From contig CADCTA010000086.1 in assembly GCA_902805675.1 (NCBI GenBank), forward strand, positions 1 through 64,000: DNA of 64,000 bases, given 5' to 3'. The notes beneath the pieces are model-generated. The model did no database searches and was not told the DNA's origin. It saw only the letters and a list, made by a program, of their open reading frames with translations. The DNA is from an uncultured Chthoniobacterales bacterium (GTDB lineage: Bacteria > Verrucomicrobiota > Verrucomicrobiia > Chthoniobacterales > UBA10450). Position numbers and translations under genes: made by a program. Shown here piece after piece: positions 44,309 to 53,052 of this stretch; positions within the stretch are counted from its first letter, which is position 1; each line of letters opens with the position of its first letter.

Positions 44309-45021
44309 CGCCGCATCCTCATCGCGATCACTTCCTGCAGCATGTGCAGGCTGTCGTGCACGAAGTGGACCTTGCTGCCTTCGTGGTGATTCCAGCGCAC
44401 CGGGATTTCACGCATCCGCAGGCCGGCGTGACGCGCTAGATACAGCAGCTCAACATCGAAACCAAACCCGTCGCTATGCGCCTTCGCGAGCACCGGCCGG
44501 AACGTCTCCAGCCGGAAGGCTTTGAAGCCGCATTGCGTGTCCCAGAACGGCAGCCCTGTCGAAACGCGCACCAGCAGATTGAAGACGCGCCCGCCCTGCT
44601 CACGCCCCCAAGACTGGCGCGTGCCGATGAGCCTGCGATCAAGCGCGCGCGAGCCAAAAGCCACGTCCAGCTGTCCGGCGTGGATCGGCTCGACGAGCTT
44701 GGAAGCTTCCTCGATCGGCGTCGAAAGATCGGCATCTGAAAACAGCGCGATCGGCAGTGTGGCTGCGCGGAGCCCGTCCCGAACCGCGGCGCCTTTCCCG
44801 CGATTGGGCGAGTGCTGGATGAGACGACATTTGATCGCGCCTGCGGTCGCGAACGCGTCCCGCACGACATCGGCGGTGCCGTCGCTGGATCCATCGTCGA
44901 CCACGATGAGTTCGCTGCCGGGGCTCGTCGCCCGCAGGTAGCTGAGGGTCTGCACCAGCGTGTCGCCGATGCGCTGCGCCTCGTTATAGGCGGGGATGAT
45001 AAGCGAAAAGGCGGGCAGCAT
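44305..45021 (-). CDS. Family 2 glycosyltransferase, dolichyl-phosphate glucosyltransferase-like
   Basis: The 238-residue GT-A enzyme has [48 protein letters not shown] and the DxD-type [12 protein letters not shown]. The segment [18 protein letters not shown] and [20 protein letters not shown] place it near the ALG5/dolichyl-phosphate beta-glucosyltransferase-like branch. The likely acceptor in bacteria is a polyprenyl phosphate, for envelope glycan modification. There is no C-terminal membrane segment. It is convergent with carA (stop codons overlap) and divergent from mlaE. Confidence 0.92.
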   Translation of the reverse strand: MLPAFSLIIPAYNEAQRIGDTLVQTLSYLRATSPGSELIVVDDGSSDGTADVVRDAFATAGAIKCRLIQHSPNRGKGAAVRDGLRAATLPIALFSDADLSTPIEEASKLVEPIHAGQLDVAFGSRALDRRLIGTRQSWGREQGGRVFNLLVRVSTGLPFWDTQCGFKAFRLETFRPVLAKAHSDGFGFDVELLYLARHAGLRMREIPVRWNHHEGSKVHFVHDSLHMLQEVIAMRMRR

Positions 45022-45166
45022 TCAAATGGCCGGCTGGCGGCACGTTGAGACGTAGCAAGCCGCCGGTTATTTACAACAACCACTCCGGTCTGCGCCGATT
45101 TACGGCGGGGCCCGCTCGGCACTTTCCCCTTTCCCGGCAATTGAACTGGGGCAACTTCCACGAGGC

Positions 45167-46021
45167 ATGGCCGAAGGCACGACCAGCAACGGCGAGGGCA
45201 CGGAGCTCATCTCCGCCAACCCGGTTGCCGTCGTGCAAGGCGTGGGCCACCTCGGCCGTAGTTTCCTGGGCGAGATCGGGAGCATGTTCTGGTTCCTCAT
45301 CAACACGGTCGCGGAAACGCTCGACAACATGCGGCGCGGCCGCGCTCCGTTCCGCGCCTCGAGCTTCTTTCGCCACACGGAGCGCGCCGGTGTTGGATCC
45401 GTGCCGCTCGTCGCGATGGTGTCGTTCTTCCTCGGCCTCACGATGGCCCTCCTCACTGGGTATCAGCTCGAGCGTTTCGGCACAGAGCGGCTCGTCCCCG
45501 GATTGGTCGCGATCGCGTTCACGCGCGAGCTTGGGCCGCTGCTCACCGGGATCATGCTGGCTGCGCGGATCGGCGCCGCGTTCACTGCGGAGCTCGGCAC
45601 CATGGAAGTTTCCGAGGAAGTCGAAGCGATCGAGGCGATGGGCATCAGCCCGCTGCGCTTCCTCGTCGCGCCGCGGATTCTCGCGCTTGTCTCCTTGATG
45701 CCGTGCCTCGCGATCATCTCCAGCGTGGCGGCGATCTTCGCTACTAGCCTGATCTCCCGCGCCTATTTCAGCATCGCGTGGGTCTACTTCACCGACCTGG
45801 TGCTCGCCAACTTGCTCATCCGCGACATCATCACCGGGCTGATCAAGAGCCTTCTCTTCGGCTTGCTCATTGGTGCGATCGCGTGTCACCGCGGGCTGAG
45901 TGTGAAGGGTGGCGCCGCCGGCGTCGGCACTTCCACCACGTCGAGCGTCGTCACTGCCATCACGGCGGTCATCGCCTTCGATACCATCTTCAATATCGTC
46001 TACGTGATCTTCTTCCCATGA
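45167..46021 (+). CDS. mlaE: Mla-type ABC transporter permease
   Basis: The 284-residue membrane protein belongs to the MlaE family: RTERAGVGSVPLVAMVSFFL-type entry helix, GLVAIAFTRELGPLLTGIML, ARIGAAFTAELGTMEVSEEV followed by EAIEAMGI (the coupling region), and the C-terminal GAAGVGTSTTSSVVTAITAV. MlaE exchanges phospholipids between the inner membrane and the MCE-protein ring to maintain outer-membrane asymmetry. Its stop overlaps the mlaF ATG (ATGA), so it is an mlaE-mlaF-mlaD operon. MlaC and MlaA genes are not adjacent. Confidence 0.95.
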   Translation: MAEGTTSNGEGTELISANPVAVVQGVGHLGRSFLGEIGSMFWFLINTVAETLDNMRRGRAPFRASSFFRHTERAGVGSVPLVAMVSFFLGLTMALLTGYQLERFGTERLVPGLVAIAFTRELGPLLTGIMLAARIGAAFTAELGTMEVSEEVEAIEAMGISPLRFLVAPRILALVSLMPCLAIISSVAAIFATSLISRAYFSIAWVYFTDLVLANLLIRDIITGLIKSLLFGLLIGAIACHRGLSVKGGAAGVGTSTTSSVVTAITAVIAFDTIFNIVYVIFFP

Positions 46022-46809
46022 GCGCGCCGACTCCGCACGTCGTCGAGCTGCGCAATCTGCGCCTCCAGTTCGAAGAGAAGAAAGTGCTCGATGACGTGTC
46101 GCTGATCGTCGAGCCGCTCGATCGCGTCGTCGTCATGGGCCAGAGCGGCAGCGGGAAGAGCACCATCCTCCGGCTGATCCTCGGCATCCTCCCCCCGACG
46201 AGCGGCTCCGTCTTCTTCAAGCAATTCGAGATCTCGCGCCTGCCGCGGCGGAAGCTGCAGCAGATCCGCACGCGCATCGGGATGGTCTACCAGTACTCGG
46301 CGCTGCTGAGTTCGCGGAACGTCCGCGACAACATCGCCCTCCCCCTCGAGGAGCTGACGAAGAAGAGCCGCGACGAGATCGACCGCACCGTGGACGAAAA
46401 ACTGGAGATGGTCGGCATGTCCGGCGTGAAGGATCAGATGCCGTCCGAGCTCAGCGGCGGCATGCGGAAGCGCATCAGCCTCGCGCGTGCGCTGGTCATG
46501 GATCCGGAATTGATTCTGTTCGACGAACCGTCAGCGGGCCTCGATCCGGTGATCAGCTCGGTGATCGATGAGCTCATCATCAGCCTGAGCGAGCAATCGA
46601 AGGTGACTTCGGTTATCGTGACGCACGAAATGGACAGCGCGTTCCGCATTGGCACGAAGATGGCGATGTTGTATCGCGGAAAGATCATCGAAGTGGGCAC
46701 ACCCGAGCAGTTCCGGCAGTCGACGAACCCCGTCGTCGCGCAGTTCCTGAGCGGCAGTACTGAAGGCCCTATCCTGGAAGGAAGCGGAGATGCAGTTGCG
46801 CCGAAATGA
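46018..46809 (+). CDS. mlaF: Mla-type ABC transporter ATPase
   Basis: The 263-residue ABC ATPase has Walker A GQSGSGKS, the Q-loop region MVYQYSALLSSRNVRDNIAL, the signature LSGGMRKRISLARAL and Walker B LILFDEPSAGLDPV, followed by the H-loop THEMDSAF. It energises the MlaE permease. The ATG at 46018 overlaps the mlaE stop by four bases. The C-terminal tail (TEGPILEGSGDAVAPK) overlaps mlaD by 20 bases. Confidence 0.96.
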   Translation: MSAPTPHVVELRNLRLQFEEKKVLDDVSLIVEPLDRVVVMGQSGSGKSTILRLILGILPPTSGSVFFKQFEISRLPRRKLQQIRTRIGMVYQYSALLSSRNVRDNIALPLEELTKKSRDEIDRTVDEKLEMVGMSGVKDQMPSELSGGMRKRISLARALVMDPELILFDEPSAGLDPVISSVIDELIISLSEQSKVTSVIVTHEMDSAFRIGTKMAMLYRGKIIEVGTPEQFRQSTNPVVAQFLSGSTEGPILEGSGDAVAPK

Positions 46810-47854
46810 GATCCTGACAGGGCTGCTCGTGCTGTCCACCGTCGCCGTGCTGACGGGCATCCTGATTGTCCTCGGCGCGCCAGGCCTGTTCAAGCCGCTG
46901 GTCACGTACAAGATCTATTTGGATAACGCCGCTGGCATCAAACTCGGCGCCCCGGTGCTGCTCGCGGGCCGCAAGATCGGGCAGGTCGAAAGCCTGCATT
47001 CACCGGTGCCGCCTGAGGAAGGGGCGAATGTGGATGCACGCGCGGACGCCGTTCGCCTGCCTGGTGCGAGCCCGACGCCGACGCCGGTCGCGAACAGGCC
47101 TAAATACGAGGCTCGAATCGACGTCCGGGTCGACAAAGATGCCGTCGTCTACAAAGACGCGCGGGCACGGTTGATCACCCTCGGCTTGCTCGGCGAGACA
47201 GCGATCGATTTCACCCAGGGCAACCAAAGCTCCGGGCGCGCAGACGATGGCGAAGCGTACGCCGGCGAACGCGTGCCCGACTTCGGTGAAGCGATCGCGA
47301 AGATGCTCGAGATCATTCAGCCGGTTGCTGCGGAAGCGACCCAGACGATGAAGGAACTTCAGACAACCGCGACCAACTTGAGCAAGATCACGGACGAGCA
47401 ATCGCAGCTGAATATGGCGCTCGCGCAGATGCGCACGGTTGCCGAAAACCTCACCACCATGACGGCGAGCGACAGCCCGCTTCAGCTCGCACTCAAGAAC
47501 GTCGAAAGCATGAGCGGTAACCTGAACAAGATCAGCACCGACCTGACGGCGAACGACAACATCAACGTCACGCTGCAGAACTTCCGCGATTCGTCCGAGA
47601 AGCTGGAGTCGATGATGAACGACCTCGGTCCGGATCTGAAGGCGACCGGTGATAATGTGCGGGCGCTCACGGACACGGTGAAACGGCAGCCGTGGCGTCT
47701 GGTTTGGCCGAGCACAAAACAGTATCCCGAGGATGCTGAGCGCGCCGCGAGTGGCGACACGATCACCGTGCGCAAATCAGCCAAAGCCCGTCGCGGCACT
47801 CCTCAGCCGACGGCAACACCGCGGCGGCGCGGTGTGATCTACACCAGCGAGTAG
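46790..47854 (+). CDS. mlaD: MCE-domain lipid-transport protein (MlaD-like)
   Basis: The 354-residue protein has one N-terminal membrane helix (ILTGLLVLSTVAVLTGILIV) and an MCE domain (about 38-150: IYLDNAAGIKLGAPVLLAGR, ARLITLGLLGETAIDFTQG). A Pro/Ala insert (about 80-103) interrupts the domain and is absent from E. coli MlaD. A long coiled helical C-terminal region follows (about 165-300, EATQTMKELQTTATNLSKIT), as in longer MCE proteins that form periplasmic tunnels. It ends in a basic tail. The gene starts inside the end of mlaF. It ends eight bases from the convergent topoisomerase gene. Confidence 0.93.
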   Translation: MQLRRNEILTGLLVLSTVAVLTGILIVLGAPGLFKPLVTYKIYLDNAAGIKLGAPVLLAGRKIGQVESLHSPVPPEEGANVDARADAVRLPGASPTPTPVANRPKYEARIDVRVDKDAVVYKDARARLITLGLLGETAIDFTQGNQSSGRADDGEAYAGERVPDFGEAIAKMLEIIQPVAAEATQTMKELQTTATNLSKITDEQSQLNMALAQMRTVAENLTTMTASDSPLQLALKNVESMSGNLNKISTDLTANDNINVTLQNFRDSSEKLESMMNDLGPDLKATGDNVRALTDTVKRQPWRLVWPSTKQYPEDAERAASGDTITVRKSAKARRGTPQPTATPRRRGVIYTSE

Positions 47855-47862
47855 CCGGTCGG

Positions 47863-48984
47863 CTACGCCGCAGCTTTCGCAGTCGCAAGCCGCTCCTGCA
47901 GAAACGCCATGACCGCGGCTTCCACCGAGCGGAGGTCCGGAAGATTCTGCGCCAGCGCCTCTTCCGTTTTGCGCTTCAGACCTTCGATCATGCTGCCGCT
48001 GAGATACGTCTCGAGCACAGCTGGATGCACGTAGCACTTGCGGCACACGGCCGGCGTATTACCGAGGATTTTCGACACCGCCGTGATCGCATTCTTCACG
48101 TTGGCCTGGGCCTGCTTCTTCGTCTCGTAAGGATCGACGGCATTCAGCGCGACCGCCGCCAAAACCGTTCCGGCCCACGTCCGAAAATCCTTCGCCGTGA
48201 AATCCTCGCCGGTGATCTCGCGCAGGTAATCATTTACATCCTGCGACTTGATGTCCTGGACCGTGCCGTCGTCGCATAGAAAGGCGAACAGCTCCTGACC
48301 AGGCAAGTCCTGCGCCTTCTTGACGATGCGCGCCAGGCGCCGATCGGCGACTTCGACCTCATGGTTTACGCCGCTCTTTCCGCGGAACTTGAAGCGAACT
48401 TTTGTCCCCTTCACATCGACATGCTTGTTCCGCATGGTCGTTAGGCCATAGGAATTGTTCGTCCGCGCGTACTCCTCATTCCCGACGCGGATGAACGTCC
48501 GCTCCATGATGGAGACAATCGTGGCCAGCACCTTGTTCTTCGGCAGCCCTGGCAACGCGAGGTCCTCCTCGACGCGCTTGCGAATTTTCGGCAAAGCAGC
48601 GCCGAAGATCAGCATCTTGTCGTACTTGGTCTCGTCCCGCGCGTCGCGCCATTTCTCGTGATACCGATACTGCTTCCGGCCACGAGCATCGCGCCCGGTC
48701 GCCTGAAGGTGGCCGTTCGCCGTCGGACAGATCCAAACATCGGTGTACGCCGGCGGAACTGCGAGCCGCCTGATGCGCAGCAGACGCGTCTCGTCAGTGA
48801 TCGGCTTCCCGTTCGCGTCGAAATACTCGAACTCGTCGCCCTTCTTCTTGCGCGTGTAGCCGGGCTGCTCGTCGCTCACATAGCGAAGCCCCGCTTCCTG
48901 CGCCGCCTCAGCGGGATCAGTAACGATCTGGAGGTCCGCGACCTTCTTCTTTTCCTGTTCTAGACTCGGGGCGGACGAGGGCAT
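47863..48984 (-). CDS. Type IB DNA topoisomerase
   Basis: The 373-residue poxvirus-type topoisomerase IB has an N-terminal binding domain (VSDEQPGYTRKKKGDEFEYF), RLAVPPAYTDVWICPTANGH and the catalytic arginines and lysine in ATGRDARGRKQYRYHEKWRD, VRFKFRGKSGVNHEVEV and KDFRTWAGTVLAAVAL. The active-site tyrosine is in RKCYVHPAVLETYL near residue 318 (family consensus SYIHP or AYVHP). It relaxes supercoils by single-strand cleavage through a 3'-phosphotyrosine. Such enzymes occur sporadically in bacteria. It is last in a minus-strand run beginning with the exported protein at 54360. Confidence 0.94.
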   Translation of the reverse strand: MPSSAPSLEQEKKKVADLQIVTDPAEAAQEAGLRYVSDEQPGYTRKKKGDEFEYFDANGKPITDETRLLRIRRLAVPPAYTDVWICPTANGHLQATGRDARGRKQYRYHEKWRDARDETKYDKMLIFGAALPKIRKRVEEDLALPGLPKNKVLATIVSIMERTFIRVGNEEYARTNNSYGLTTMRNKHVDVKGTKVRFKFRGKSGVNHEVEVADRRLARIVKKAQDLPGQELFAFLCDDGTVQDIKSQDVNDYLREITGEDFTAKDFRTWAGTVLAAVALNAVDPYETKKQAQANVKNAITAVSKILGNTPAVCRKCYVHPAVLETYLSGSMIEGLKRKTEEALAQNLPDLRSVEAAVMAFLQERLATAKAAA

Positions 48985-49065
48985 TTCACCCTCAGATACG
49001 CGCGGAGGTGGGTGTCAGGCTGCAAGTCGTTTGCAGCCAAAGCTCTGGTGCAGCGCAGGCGGACG

Positions 49066-49524
49066 CTAGGCGCCGTAGCTCTTGGTGAACTTCTTGCGCG
49101 ACTCGCTCTCGCTCGGCGCTGGCGGCGGCGCGGATGCCTCCGGCGCCTGCGCACTGTTCTCGTCGGAAGCCGAATTCGCGGCGACGGGCTCATCGGCAAC
49201 CGGAGCAGGCCGCGATGGCATCGACGCGCCACCACCCGGGGCGTGTTGCGACACCTCGACGAACGCCATCTGCAGATTCGAGAGCGTATTGCGGAGCACC
49301 GCAGCCTCTTCACTCGAGAGATTGCCGCGCGTCTTCTCCTGGATCATCGCGAGCTGGTCGATGAACATCCGCGCAACGTCGAGATTCACTTCACCCTGGC
49401 CGGTCTGCGGGTTCGGAATCTGCCCGAGGAAAAGCGCGGCATTCTGCGCCTGCATCATCACGAACTCGATGAATCGCTGCGTCATCTCGCCAGTCGTCTG
49501 CGTGTTGGTTTGAACTTCGGCCAT
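49066..49524 (-). CDS. DUF1844 protein
   Basis: The 152-residue protein has the DUF1844 core (about 13-90): EFVMMQAQNAALFLGQIPNP, ARMFIDQLAMIQEKTRGNLS and LRNTLSNLQMAFVEV. A Pro/Ala/Ser-rich disordered tail ends KKFTKSYGA. The function is unknown; the domain is widespread in Acidobacteria, Verrucomicrobia and relatives. It is three bases downstream of the M16 peptidase gene on the same strand and probably cotranslated. A hairpin GGCTGCAA/TTTGCAGCC at 49018-49038 lies between it and the topoisomerase gene. Confidence 0.9.
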   Translation of the reverse strand: MAEVQTNTQTTGEMTQRFIEFVMMQAQNAALFLGQIPNPQTGQGEVNLDVARMFIDQLAMIQEKTRGNLSSEEAAVLRNTLSNLQMAFVEVSQHAPGGGASMPSRPAPVADEPVAANSASDENSAQAPEASAPPPAPSESESRKKFTKSYGA

Positions 49525-49527
49525 GGC

Positions 49528-52134
49528 TTATTTCCTCTTCGATCTTCGCGGTTTGTCGGATGGCCGCACGGTCGCGAGGACGTACGGCTGCTCTTGAAAA
49601 TATTTCGCCGCCACGCGCTTCACATCAGCCAGCGTCACGGCCTCGATTTCCTGTTCGAGCGACTTGTAGTGGTTGAACCCGAGCCCGTAGAGCTCATCGA
49701 GCGCGCTCAGGTAGCCTAACGAATCGTTGCTTTGATTCGCGATCTGCTGCTGCCCGAGCAGCTTCTTCTTCGCACGTCGGAGCTCCTCCGGCGTAAGACC
49801 CTCCCCCGCCAGCTTGCCGATCTCCTCCAGCAGCGCCGCCTTCACGGCTGCGAGCTTCTGCGGATCGGTCCCGAGATAGAAGGCGAACAGCCCGGGCACC
49901 AATCCCTGCATCTGCGTGGAACCGACGAAATAGGCGAGCCCCATCTGCTCGCGGATGCGCACGAAGAAGCGGGAGCCGAGATCGCTGCTCGCTTCGTCGA
50001 TCAACTCGAGCGCGTACCGATCCGCACTGAAGAGATCCGCGCCGCGATAACCGACCATCAAAACGCCCTGCGCCTTGTCCTTCAGGCTCTCCACTTCGAC
50101 CGTCCTGCGCATTGCCTTGCTCGGCTTCGCATCACCGAGGGCGAGCGCGCCAGGCTTCATCGTCGCGAGCGCCTGCTCGAAGGCGAGCTTCACGTCTTCC
50201 GCCTGCACATTGCCGAAGACCGAGATGACCCCGTTGCGCGCGACGAGATATCGATCGCGGAACCCCAGCAGATCTTTCTGCGTCAGCTTCGACACGGATT
50301 CGGCTGAACCCTTCCCGCGCAAGGCATACGGATGTTCGGCAAAGAGCGCCTCGCGCAGAATGTTGCGCGCGACCGCGGTGAGATGTTCCTCCTCATCTTG
50401 AATCGCGGCGAGCTGCACTTCCTTCTCACGCGCGACTGCCTTCTCGGGGAACGTTGCGTTCAGTAGAACGTCGGAGAGCAGATCGATGCCAAGCTTCAGG
50501 TCAGGCTCCGTGATGTCGACGGAGACGCTGAAGCTGTTGTTGCCGGACTCGCTGCCGATCTGGCCGCCGACCGCCTCGATCGTGTCGGCGATCTGCTCCG
50601 CGCTGCGTGTCTTCGTGCCTTTCAACAGCGTCTTCGCCATCAGGCTGGTGATGCCGTTGGTCGCCCGCGTTTCCGCCAGCAATCCGCCGCGGAAGACAGC
50701 CGTCATCGAAATCAACGGGAGCCGTGCATCTTCGCGGACCAGAATACGGAGGCCGTTCGACAGCTCGATCTTCTGAATCTCGCCGCCAGCGACTGCGGTC
50801 TTGGAAGCGGCCTTGGTAGCCAGCGCGCCTTTCGGGTTGAGCGAAATGACGGTGAGGTTCTCGGTCGTGAGATACTTCTCCGCGACCCGCCGCAAATCGT
50901 CGCCGGTGACGGTCTGCACCGCGTCGAGGTAGTCACGCGTGAAGTTCAGATTCCGCGTCAGGAACCAGTTCGATCCTAGATCAGACGCCTGACCGCGCAT
51001 GGTGGTCAGCGCGGAGAGATGATGGCTGAGCGAGATCTTCTTCGCCTTTGCGAGCTCTTCCGACGTTACGCCGCTGTTTGTGACTTCGGCGATGATCTCG
51101 AGGATGAGCTGCTGCGTCGCGACGCGCTTGTCCGGTTCGGTCGTCGCATCGATCCCGAAGATTCCCGGCTGGCCTGGCGTGTAGGAATAAGCCGAGACAC
51201 CGAAGGCAAGCGCGGCTTCCTCGCGAACGCGGCGATACAGCCGCGAGCTCCTGCCATCGCCGAGAACGGTCGAGAGCAGGTCGAGCGCGGGCACATCGGG
51301 GTGCGTGACTTCCGGGATGTGCCACGCGAGCGACAAGCGCGTGAGCTCCGTCTCGAATTCCTGGTGCATCTCGCGCATGCCGAGCTGCGGTGGCTCCTCC
51401 GGGATGTAGAGCGGCTTGAGCGAGCGAGCCGGATGGTCTTTGAAGAACTCAGCAAGCTGATCGTGCACCTGCTGCGCATCAACGTCGCCAACAACGACGA
51501 AGGTGATGTTATTCGGCACGTAGCGCGCCTTATAGTACGCCATCACCTGCTCTTGGGTGAGCTGGTTGAAGACATCGAGCAATCCGATCACCGGCAGCCG
51601 ATACGGATGCCGCTGAAACGCCGTCGCGAAGAGCAGCTGACCCGCCATGCGATCGGGATCATCGAAGCCCATCGCGAACTCACGCCGGATCACTTCCTGT
51701 TCCTTCGCGTACTCCTCCGCCGGCAGCGTGGAGTTCATCATCGCGTCCGAGAGCACGTCGATCGCAGCGCTCACGCCCGCCTTCGGCACATCGATCCAGT
51801 AGACCGTACGATCGAAGGAGGTGTAGGCGTTGATATAACCGCCGACATCCTGCACCGCCTGCGCGATCGCGTTGGCCGGGCGCGTCTTCGTTCCCTTGAA
51901 CAACATGTGCTCGAGGATGTGCGAAAGGCCGGCGCCGAGATGCTGGTCCTCATCAATGCTGCCGGTGCCGCACCACGCCTGCACGCTGGCAACAGGTGCG
52001 CTGTGATCCTCCTGCACGAGGATCGTGAGGCCGTTCGGCAGGACCCATTTCTCGGCCGAGCTCGGCGGAAAGGTAATCGCGGCGGAGTTTGCCGGAGAGC
52101 CGGCGTTAAGACGGGCGGTATCGTGCATGTTCAC
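49528..52134 (-). CDS. M16 family zinc peptidase, two-domain fusion
   Basis: The 868-residue protein holds two M16 modules in one chain. The N-terminal module has the inverted zinc motif HILEH (in GLSHILEHMLFKGTKTRP) with the downstream glutamate in EEYAKEQEVIRREFAMGFDD, so it is catalytic. The second module (from about 450, SNGLRILVREDARLPLISMT) has TNGITSLMAKTLLKGTKTRS in place of HxxEH and is inactive, as in other paired M16 enzymes. There is no signal peptide at the N-terminus, so it is probably cytoplasmic. It lies between a Minf_1886 gene (29-base gap) and DUF1844 (three-base gap). Confidence 0.95.
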   Translation of the reverse strand: MNMHDTARLNAGSPANSAAITFPPSSAEKWVLPNGLTILVQEDHSAPVASVQAWCGTGSIDEDQHLGAGLSHILEHMLFKGTKTRPANAIAQAVQDVGGYINAYTSFDRTVYWIDVPKAGVSAAIDVLSDAMMNSTLPAEEYAKEQEVIRREFAMGFDDPDRMAGQLLFATAFQRHPYRLPVIGLLDVFNQLTQEQVMAYYKARYVPNNITFVVVGDVDAQQVHDQLAEFFKDHPARSLKPLYIPEEPPQLGMREMHQEFETELTRLSLAWHIPEVTHPDVPALDLLSTVLGDGRSSRLYRRVREEAALAFGVSAYSYTPGQPGIFGIDATTEPDKRVATQQLILEIIAEVTNSGVTSEELAKAKKISLSHHLSALTTMRGQASDLGSNWFLTRNLNFTRDYLDAVQTVTGDDLRRVAEKYLTTENLTVISLNPKGALATKAASKTAVAGGEIQKIELSNGLRILVREDARLPLISMTAVFRGGLLAETRATNGITSLMAKTLLKGTKTRSAEQIADTIEAVGGQIGSESGNNSFSVSVDITEPDLKLGIDLLSDVLLNATFPEKAVAREKEVQLAAIQDEEEHLTAVARNILREALFAEHPYALRGKGSAESVSKLTQKDLLGFRDRYLVARNGVISVFGNVQAEDVKLAFEQALATMKPGALALGDAKPSKAMRRTVEVESLKDKAQGVLMVGYRGADLFSADRYALELIDEASSDLGSRFFVRIREQMGLAYFVGSTQMQGLVPGLFAFYLGTDPQKLAAVKAALLEEIGKLAGEGLTPEELRRAKKKLLGQQQIANQSNDSLGYLSALDELYGLGFNHYKSLEQEIEAVTLADVKRVAAKYFQEQPYVLATVRPSDKPRRSKRK

Positions 52135-52163
52135 AGACCTTCGCGCCGCATGGCGCGAGTGGG

Positions 52164-52598
52164 TCAGGAGAGTTTCGGCGCGGGCAGGCCCGGTGGCAAC
52201 TTCGTCACCAGCGGCCGCTGCGGCTCGTACGGCTTCACGAACACTTCATCGAAGTCGTAAACGCCCTTGAAGTCTTCGATCGAATCCTCCTCGGTCTTCC
52301 CGAAGATGCCCGCGCCGATCAGATTGAAGACCATGTGCCCGACATCCTCGGTTTTCCGGATTCCCCAGTAGGAGAGCACCGTCACAACCATCGGGCCAAA
52401 TTCCTTCAACGCGTATTGGCGCACACCCTCGAGCAGCTCGGGACCGGCGACGTGTCGAATAGGCGCGCCTTTTATCTTCTTCTGCTGCTTGGTCGTGTAA
52501 TCGAGCGAATCGCGCAGGAAGACGTAGGCGTCGCGATGATAGCGCGGGTCGCTGGCGACGATCGAATCAAGAGCTTCGGCGAATCCAATCTTCTGCAT
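52164..52598 (-). CDS. Minf_1886 family protein
   Basis: The 144-residue protein matches the conserved verrucomicrobial/planctomycetal Minf_1886 type: FAEALDSIVASDPRYHRDAY, FLRDSLDYTTKQ, HVAGPELLEGVRQYALKEFG and VVTVLSYWGIRKTEDVGHMV followed by FNLIGAGIFGKTEEDS. No enzymatic residues are known. There is no signal peptide or membrane segment. It precedes the M16 peptidase gene by 29 bases. The taxonomic spread of the family supports the organism assignment given here. Confidence 0.88.
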   Translation of the reverse strand: MQKIGFAEALDSIVASDPRYHRDAYVFLRDSLDYTTKQQKKIKGAPIRHVAGPELLEGVRQYALKEFGPMVVTVLSYWGIRKTEDVGHMVFNLIGAGIFGKTEEDSIEDFKGVYDFDEVFVKPYEPQRPLVTKLPPGLPAPKLS

Positions 52599-52685
52599 GA
52601 ATATTTACGCCCGGTGAAGAGCGACGGCTATGATACGCGCCAACGCTCGGCGCGGCAACTGTCGCGGCTTGCTTCTCGCCGACGT

Positions 52686-53051
52686 TCACTCCTTCTCGCA
52701 CCAAACCGCGAACCCGCCCGAGCCCGGCGCGCGGAAATGGAAGCGGAAGCCGCCGGGGAACTGGAAGACGTCGCGTGTCACCTCCCCGCCGAGCTGGGCA
52801 ACCTGGTCGCGCGTCGCCTTCAAGTCTGAAGCGTAGAAGACGATGAGCGGGCAGCTTATCGTCTCGGACCAGGATTTCTCCCCGCGGAAGAAGCCGCCCG
52901 TCGTTCGACCATCATCGAACGCGATGTAATCCGGTCCGTAGTCGTCGAACTTCCAGCCGAGCAGCGCGGCGAAGAACCGGCGCGTCGCCTCCAGGTCGTG
53001 CGAGGGCATCTCGATGTAATCGATCGTTTTCGGCCGTGGCTGGTGGATCAC
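52686..53051 (-). CDS. VOC (glyoxalase-fold) protein
   Basis: The 121-residue single VOC domain contains YIEMPSHDLEATRRFFAALL followed by GWKFDDYGPDYIAF, FYASDLKATRDQVAQLGGEV and RFHFRAPGSGGFAVWCEKE. These two beta-alpha-beta-beta-beta units form a metal-binding half-barrel; the family covers glyoxalase, dioxygenase and resistance proteins, and the substrate is unknown. The start is a GTG (53051). It begins one base after the stop of the exported protein at 53053-54360, so translation is coupled. Confidence 0.9.
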   Translation of the reverse strand: MIHQPRPKTIDYIEMPSHDLEATRRFFAALLGWKFDDYGPDYIAFDDGRTTGGFFRGEKSWSETISCPLIVFYASDLKATRDQVAQLGGEVTRDVFQFPGGFRFHFRAPGSGGFAVWCEKE

Positions 53052-53052
53052 G

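Noticed and set aside
51019-52260. 413-codon plus-strand frame opposite the M16 peptidase gene
   Set aside because: It is a shadow of the peptidase gene, rich in Arg, His and Leu, with no domain.
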